From an uncultured Christensenellaceae bacterium (GTDB lineage Bacteria > Bacillota > Clostridia > Christensenellales > MGBC116941), in NCBI GenBank assembly GCA_910585035.1, contig CAJUEF010000009.1:27908-38222 (forward strand): a stretch of 10,315 nucleotides of DNA. The letters are read 5' to 3'. The notes below the pieces were generated by a model. That model did not search any database and was not told where the DNA came from. It saw only the letters and a list, made by a program, of their open reading frames with translations. Positions 6,074-10,315 of this stretch are shown in pieces. The translations under genes were made by a program, and so were the position numbers. Position 1 is the first letter of the stretch, and each line of letters opens with the position of its first letter.

Positions 6074-8380
6074 TTAATAAAACAGCAAATCTGCAAAGGT
6101 TGGCACCGGCCATAAAGCCTTATCAATAATGTTTTCCAGCTTATCAACGTTTCGTCTAAGCTCCAGCATAATAGGGCTCATAACATCCCTTGCATAAATC
6201 GCCTTTTCATAATCCGCTTCCATTTCATGCATGGTGTGAATTGCTTTTACCAGCTCATTGCTGTGTCTGCTCATACCCTCTAAATACTTATCGCATTTTA
6301 TAAGCAAATCCTTTTGCACTCCTGCAAGAGCTTCATAACATGCATTTTTAATTGAATTAATATTTTCGGCCAGCATACTCGTATATTTTACACAGGCCGG
6401 AATAAACTGTCCGTTTACCATTTCCGTCATTGCAAGGGCTTCTATATTGACACTTTTTGCATAAGTCTCCAGCTGTATAGAAACTCTGGATGCAAGCTCC
6501 TGTCTGCTGTACACGTTAAAGGATTCAAAAAGGCTGGCTGCCTTTTCCGTATTAAATTCCAGTATAGCGTCAACTGTGTTGCCAATGCTTGGCAGCCCTC
6601 GTTTTTCAGCCTCCTGCTCCCATTGAACGCTGTAATTATTGCCGTTAAAAATAATATCCCAGTGCTTATTGAGCCATTCGCGTATTATATCGTTTATCTC
6701 GTTATCCACGTTTCTTGCTTTTTCCAGCCTGTCGGATATTTCCCCAAGCTTGCTTGCAACAATGGTATTAAGAGCTGTATTAGGTCCGCTTAAAGATTGG
6801 GACGAACCAACCATCCTAAACTCAAACTTATCTCCTGTAAACGCAAAAGGAGAAGTGCGGTTTCTGTCCGTTTTATCTGTTTTAAAATGAGGTATAGTTG
6901 AAACGCCTATTTCCAAATACTTTCTTCCTGATTCTTCAATCTCCTGACCGTTTCTAAGCCTGTCCAGTATTGTTTCCATAAATCCTCCGGTAGAAATGGA
7001 AATAATGGCAGGGGGCGCCTCATAGCCGCCGATACGGTTTTCATTTCCCTTTGTGGCGCAAGTTGCACGAAGCACATTTGCATATTCATGAACCCCTGCA
7101 ATTACCGCAGTGAAAAACAGCATAAACCGTTTATTTTCATAAGGACGCTTGCCAGGCTTAAAAATATTTTCTCCCTTATTCGTAACCAGCGACCAGTTAT
7201 TATGTTTACCGCTTCCGTTAATATTGTCAAAAGGCTTTTCGTTAAAAAGACACACCATACCATGGCGGCGCGCAACCCTTTTAAGCATATCCATAGCAAG
7301 CTGGTTATGGTCTGCGGCAATGTTTGCCGTGTCATACATAAGAGCAAGCTCATACTGGGCAGGCGCCGCCTCGTTATGCTGGGTTTTAGCAACTACCCCC
7401 AGCTTCCAAAGCTCCCTGTTTACCTCCGCCATAAAAGCCGTTACCTTCTCGCTTATAGTAGCGTAGTACTGGTCTCCCAGCTCCTGTCCCTTAGGTGGGT
7501 TTGAACCAAAAAGAGTACGTCCGGTAAACATTAAATCCCGCCGTCTGTTAAAATCCTTTTCCTGCACAAGGAAATATTCCTGCTCTCCCCCAACAGTGGG
7601 ATGCACAAATTCAACGTCCTTTTCACCAATGTTATGAAGCAGCCTGACAGCCTGCCTGTTAATAACCTCCATGCTTCTAAGCAGCGGCGTTTTTTTATCC
7701 AGCGCCATTCCGTTATAAGAGCAAAATGCAGTTGGTATTACAAGGGTCTTTTGTCCTCCCGGTTCTTCCCTTATAAATACGGGAGAAGTACAGTCCCATG
7801 TTGTATATCCCCTTGCTTCAAAGGTTGCCCGAAGCCCTCCAGATGGAAACGAGCTTGCATCCGTCTCGCCTTTTATAAGGGTTTTGCCGGAAAAAGCCAT
7901 AATAGCCTTGCCGTCGTGATATTCCACAAAGCTGTCCTGTTTTTCCGCAGTAAGGCCGGTAAGGGGCTGGAACCAGTGAGAATAATGGGTTGCCCCTTTG
8001 CTCACAGCCCAGCTTTTCATGGCCTCGGCAATTACCTGTGCATGCTCGGAGGATAGCTCCTTGCCATTCATAATTGTATCCTGTAAAGCCTGATATGTAT
8101 CTAAAGGAAGCTTATCCCTCATTATGCTATCGGTAAATACATTGCTGGCAAAAATCTCTTCCACAAAGCATTTATCGCTCTTTTCCTCTTCCTCATCCAT
8201 TAATCTTTCTATATTGACATCAAATATATCAGAAAGCTTTTTTATAATGTTAATATCCGGCGTTCTCCGCTTTTGCTCGTACATACCAACAGTACTGGTA
8301 GATACGCCAAGAAGCTGCGCCAGCTCATGCTGAGACATATTTGCATCATTTCTAAGCTCTTTAATCTTTTCTCCTATCAT
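6074..8380 (-). CDS. glnN: Type III glutamine synthetase fused to an N-terminal XRE DNA-binding domain
   Basis: It makes glutamine from glutamate, ammonia and ATP. The 768-residue protein begins with a full Cro/C1-type HTH (about 5-60; SQHELAQLLGVSTSTVGMYE at 16-35), an acidic linker (DEEEEK, 62-67) and then a complete GSIII enzyme of about 696 residues. Recognisable GSIII segments are THYSHWFQPLTG (131-142), KGETDASSFPSGGLRATFEA (170-189), NEAAPAQYELALMYD (336-350), NGSGKHNNWSL (388-398), NRIGGYEAPPAIIS (448-461), NRTSPFAFTGDKFEFR (507-522) and the ending WPVPTFADLLF. The start at 8380 has GGAGG at 8389-8393 with eight bases of spacing, so the HTH is translated as part of the enzyme. The ATG at 8455 lacks such a site. 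GSIII normally starts near residue 73 here. The family call is firm; DNA binding by the fused domain is inference. Confidence 0.95.
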   Translation of the reverse strand: MIGEKIKELRNDANMSQHELAQLLGVSTSTVGMYEQKRRTPDINIIKKLSDIFDVNIERLMDEEEEKSDKCFVEEIFASNVFTDSIMRDKLPLDTYQALQDTIMNGKELSSEHAQVIAEAMKSWAVSKGATHYSHWFQPLTGLTAEKQDSFVEYHDGKAIMAFSGKTLIKGETDASSFPSGGLRATFEARGYTTWDCTSPVFIREEPGGQKTLVIPTAFCSYNGMALDKKTPLLRSMEVINRQAVRLLHNIGEKDVEFVHPTVGGEQEYFLVQEKDFNRRRDLMFTGRTLFGSNPPKGQELGDQYYATISEKVTAFMAEVNRELWKLGVVAKTQHNEAAPAQYELALMYDTANIAADHNQLAMDMLKRVARRHGMVCLFNEKPFDNINGSGKHNNWSLVTNKGENIFKPGKRPYENKRFMLFFTAVIAGVHEYANVLRATCATKGNENRIGGYEAPPAIISISTGGFMETILDRLRNGQEIEESGRKYLEIGVSTIPHFKTDKTDRNRTSPFAFTGDKFEFRMVGSSQSLSGPNTALNTIVASKLGEISDRLEKARNVDNEINDIIREWLNKHWDIIFNGNNYSVQWEQEAEKRGLPSIGNTVDAILEFNTEKAASLFESFNVYSRQELASRVSIQLETYAKSVNIEALAMTEMVNGQFIPACVKYTSMLAENINSIKNACYEALAGVQKDLLIKCDKYLEGMSRHSNELVKAIHTMHEMEADYEKAIYARDVMSPIMLELRRNVDKLENIIDKALWPVPTFADLLFY

Positions 8381-8388
8381 AATACAAT

Positions 8389-8393
8389 CCTCC
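8389..8393 (-). promoter_or_regulatory. Shine-Dalgarno site fixing the start of the HTH-glutamine synthetase
   Basis: GGAGG on the minus strand stands eight bases before the ATG at 8380. It is the best ribosome site in this intergenic region and places the HTH domain inside the translated product. Confidence 0.85.
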
Positions 8394-8413
8394 CGAATTT
8401 CAATCACACACCA

Positions 8414-8432
8414 ATTATAACACATTTTGTGT
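8414..8432 (-). promoter_or_regulatory. -10 element with adjoining ACACA/TGTGT palindrome upstream of the glutamine synthetase gene
   Basis: A perfect minus-strand TATAAT (8414-8419) abuts the inverted repeat ACACA-TTT-TGTGT (8420-8432), which fills most of the -35/-10 spacer. The -35 position (CTTTTT at 17 bp spacing) is poor. A protein on the palindrome would block polymerase, so it is a candidate operator. Reading toward the gene, the palindrome contains TTTACACA (8428-8435), repeated at 8497 in the MATE promoter region. Confidence 0.55.
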
Positions 8433-8458
8433 AAATAAAAAGAGGCTTTTTCCATTTC

Positions 8459-8487
8459 TTGATATTTTTTTTGTTTCGTGATAAACT
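8459..8487 (+). promoter_or_regulatory. Promoter of the MATE transporter gene
   Basis: TTGATA (8459-8464) and TAAACT (8482-8487) are 17 bp apart. A TG one base before the -10 (8479-8480) makes it an extended -10 promoter. The predicted start is near 8494. The inverted repeat AAACTA-ATTAA-TAGTTT (8483-8499) overlaps the -10 and the start point. Confidence 0.5.
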
Positions 8488-8496
8488 AATTAATAG

Positions 8497-8525
8497 TTTA
8501 CACACACTTTCACACATACTACACA
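8497..8525 (+). repeat. Three direct ACACA-type boxes in the MATE 5' leader
   Basis: TTTACACA (8497-8504), TTTCACACA (8508-8516) and ACTACACA (8518-8525) follow one another at roughly one helical turn (10-11 bp). They lie just after the predicted transcription start and before the ribosome site. The first is identical to the octamer at 8428-8435 in the divergent promoter. They may be operator sites; a low-complexity CA-rich leader is the alternative. Confidence 0.45.
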
Positions 8526-8538
8526 AATGATTAATTTT

Positions 8539-8543
8539 AGGAG
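8539..8543 (+). promoter_or_regulatory. Ribosome site supporting the TTG start of the MATE gene
   Basis: AGGAG stands nine bases before the TTG at 8553. No in-frame ATG or GTG occurs near it, so the site decides for the TTG start. Confidence 0.75.
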
Positions 8544-8552
8544 AATAATAAA

Positions 8553-9935
8553 TTGGATAAATCAGATACACTGGGCACGGAAAAGCTGACAAAATTAATA
8601 GCTCGTTTTGCCATTCCTTCAGTAATAGGAATGATGATAAGCGCTCTTTATAACGTGGTAGACAGGATATTTGTAGGGAATATACCACAAGTAGGAGGTA
8701 TTGCCTTTGCCGGCATTACCCTTACATATCCTCTTACTCTGCTTGTTATTGCATGCGCAGGTCTTTTTAAGCTGGGGGCAAGCTCTATAGCTGCAATCAG
8801 CCTTGGAGAAGGAAACAGGGAAAGAGCAAACAAAGCCATAAACCAATGCTTTATTATGTGCGCTCTTATCGGCGTTTTATTTACAATAATAATTCTCGGC
8901 TTTACAGACCCAATCTTGCGTCTTCTCGGCGCATCCGACGCCACTTTGCCCCATGCCAGGGATTATATTAAAGTCATTGGGTACGGCTCAATTTTCAACT
9001 TTATAGGCTTTGGTATGAACAATTTCTTATATACGGACGGAAGCCCAAAAATGGCAATGGGCTCAATGCTGGTAGGCGGAATTTTAAACATGGTTTTAGA
9101 TCCAATATTCATTTTTACCTTGGGTCAGGGGGCAAAAGGTGCTGCAATAGCGACGATAATTTCACAATTTGTATCCTTCCTGTGGACAATGGGTTATTTT
9201 TATACCAAAAGAAGCTCATTTAAAATAAGGGTTAATGAAATGATTCCTGATTTTAAACTGCTTTACCGCATATGTATTCTTGGAATGCCTGTTTTTATCA
9301 ACCAAATAGCCCACAGCGCCTTTGTCACAGTTTTAAATACACAAACCGCCCGTTACGGCTCTGATATGGCTGTAACCTCCATTGGTATCGTTATGGTAAT
9401 AAGCCAGTTTACAATGCTGCCGGTTATTGGCATTTCCCACGGGCTCCAGCCTATCTGGGGCTATAATTACGGAAGCCGGAATATTGACCGTGTCATTAAA
9501 GCCTTTTACATCGGCATTATTTCGGGAATAATTTATATACTCGTCTTGTACTGCGGATTTATGATATTCCCTGCATTTTGCGTAAATATGTTTGTGGGCT
9601 CATCCCCTGTGGACGTAGGATTTACAGTTAAAGCTATACGTATCTTTTTGCTCCTTGAACCTCTTATTGGCTTTGAAGTAATGACGGCAAATTTCTACCC
9701 GTCCATTAAAATGCCTTTTAAATCTTTGATTTTAAATGTATTTAAACAGATAATAGCCCTTATTCCACTGCTCTATGTGCTGCCGTTATTTTTTGGAATT
9801 GACGGTATCCTATACGCAGGTCCCATAGGCGAAATCTTAACGGTGGCTCTTTCCCTTGTAGTTGTCGCAAGAGATATAAAACGCTTAAAAAACGGTGAAA
9901 TAACCAAAACTTCTCCACTGTCAAATACAGACTAA
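8553..9935 (+). CDS. MATE-family multidrug/cation antiporter
   Basis: A 460-residue inner-membrane transporter of the MATE family, with two homologous MatE halves (about 15-175 and 235-400) and about twelve hydrophobic helices. MATE proteins export drugs, toxins or metabolites in exchange for Na+ or H+. The N-terminal LGTEKLTKLIARFAIPSVIG and ALYNVVDRIFVGN segments are typical of the MepA-like bacterial branch. GISHGLQPIWGYNYGSRN in the second half is the usual conserved loop. Length is normal and the frame intact. The substrate cannot be read from the sequence. The start is a TTG with a good ribosome site. The gene is divergent from the HTH-glutamine synthetase and shares candidate operator boxes with it, so its expression may follow nitrogen state; export of an amino acid or amine is one speculative role. 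Confidence 0.93.
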   Translation: MDKSDTLGTEKLTKLIARFAIPSVIGMMISALYNVVDRIFVGNIPQVGGIAFAGITLTYPLTLLVIACAGLFKLGASSIAAISLGEGNRERANKAINQCFIMCALIGVLFTIIILGFTDPILRLLGASDATLPHARDYIKVIGYGSIFNFIGFGMNNFLYTDGSPKMAMGSMLVGGILNMVLDPIFIFTLGQGAKGAAIATIISQFVSFLWTMGYFYTKRSSFKIRVNEMIPDFKLLYRICILGMPVFINQIAHSAFVTVLNTQTARYGSDMAVTSIGIVMVISQFTMLPVIGISHGLQPIWGYNYGSRNIDRVIKAFYIGIISGIIYILVLYCGFMIFPAFCVNMFVGSSPVDVGFTVKAIRIFLLLEPLIGFEVMTANFYPSIKMPFKSLILNVFKQIIALIPLLYVLPLFFGIDGILYAGPIGEILTVALSLVVVARDIKRLKNGEITKTSPLSNTD

Positions 9936-9957
9936 TTTTTATTTTGTGTATTTTTTC

Positions 9958-9987
9958 TTTACCTTTCTTTTAAAAAAGAAAGGTAAA
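9958..9987. terminator. Hairpin downstream of the MATE gene
   Basis: TTTACCTTTCTTTT and its exact complement form a 14-bp stem with a formal AA loop, 22 bases past the MATE stop. No T run follows on the plus strand, so termination is uncertain. The T/C-rich arm followed by a mirrored A/G arm resembles the hairpins at 567-599 and in the adjacent tandem array, so it may belong to the same repeat family. Confidence 0.5.
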
Positions 9988-10011
9988 ACCAAATAAAACC
10001 AAATACCGAAT

Positions 10012-10315
10012 AAGATGTAAACCTAAAATATTTATACAAATTTTCTCTTGCTACTTTTCTTTTTCTAAAAGAAAAATAATGTGAATAAAAGCAATACAAA
10101 AAACTAAAACCTCAATTTAAGATGTTAAACCTAAAACACTTAATATAGGTTTTCTCTTGCTACTTCTCTTTTTTCTAAAAGAGAAATAACCTGATGAAAG
10201 CAAAACTTAAGAAATTCAAACCGCATTTAAGATGTTAAACCTAAGACACTTAATATAGGCTTTCTCTTGCTACTTCTCTTTTTTCTAAAAGAGAAATAAC
10301 CTGATGAAAGCAAAA
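10012..10315. repeat. Tandem array of 107-110 bp hairpin-bearing units, running off the right edge
   Basis: Three units begin with AAGATGT(T)AAACCTAA at 10012, 10119 and 10229, giving periods of 107 and 110 bp. The last two are nearly identical; the first has diverged. Each contains a TCTCTTGCTACTT segment, then a 9-bp stem hairpin (10055-10075, 10164-10185 and 10274-10295; TTCTCTTTT with AAAAGAGAA in the last two), and a GAAAGCAAAA-like part in the later units. I see no open frame, transposase or CRISPR-type spacing. The third copy is cut by the window edge, so more copies may follow. Confidence 0.85.

Noticed and set aside
7088..7504. Antisense open frames opposite the glutamine synthetase gene
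   Set aside because: They lie wholly within a well-supported conserved coding region, lack convincing ribosome sites and give no recognisable protein.
8381..8455. Longer HTH-glutamine synthetase starting at an ATG at 8455
   Set aside because: It would place the promoter -10 element and the GGAGG site inside the coding region, and the added residues do not look like part of the HTH domain.
10012..10315. CRISPR array
   Set aside because: The whole unit of about 110 bp repeats, not a 25-40 bp repeat with unique spacers, and no cas gene is nearby.

Overview
The window looks like a chromosomal segment of an anaerobic, low-GC Bacillota, most likely class Clostridia. The signs are AT-rich intergenic DNA, strong AGGAGG-type ribosome sites, two TTG starts, a cysteine T-box riboswitch, a type III glutamine synthetase and a ferredoxin-type membrane protein. 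The species cannot be named from the sequence.

Layout. The left edge (1-197, minus) holds the start of a small protein cut by the window boundary. Divergent from it is a 73-residue XRE-type regulator (273-494, plus) with a good promoter and a perfect terminator hairpin. A five-gene minus-strand operon then reads from right to left. It starts with a tRNA-Cys-type T-box leader (about 4824-5094), followed by cysE (serine acetyltransferase), cysS (cysteinyl-tRNA synthetase), a 98-residue membrane protein, a TIGR01906/DUF1461-type membrane protein and tsaD (t6A tRNA modification). The genes overlap or are 2 bases apart, so they are probably co-transcribed. The T-box would then tie cysteine supply and charging, and perhaps t6A synthesis, to uncharged tRNA-Cys. 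Divergent from the operon is a NapH-like polytopic membrane protein with two [4Fe-4S] motifs (5188-6018, plus). A long perfect hairpin (6023-6058) separates it from the convergent gene on its right.

The most striking gene is at 6074-8380 (minus): a complete type III glutamine synthetase with an in-frame XRE helix-turn-helix domain at its N terminus. A strong Shine-Dalgarno site fixes the start, so the DNA-binding domain is part of the protein. It is divergent from a MATE-family efflux transporter (8553-9935, plus). The shared intergenic region has the octamer TTTACACA once in each gene's orientation, an ACACA/TGTGT palindrome beside the glutamine synthetase -10 element, and three related boxes about 11 bp apart at the start of the MATE transcript. 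Together these suggest, without proof, a glutamine synthetase that binds DNA and controls itself and the transporter.

The right end (10012-10315) is a non-coding tandem array with a 107-110 bp period. Each unit carries a T/A-rich hairpin that resembles hairpins at 567-599 and 9958-9987, so it may be a genome-wide intergenic repeat family.
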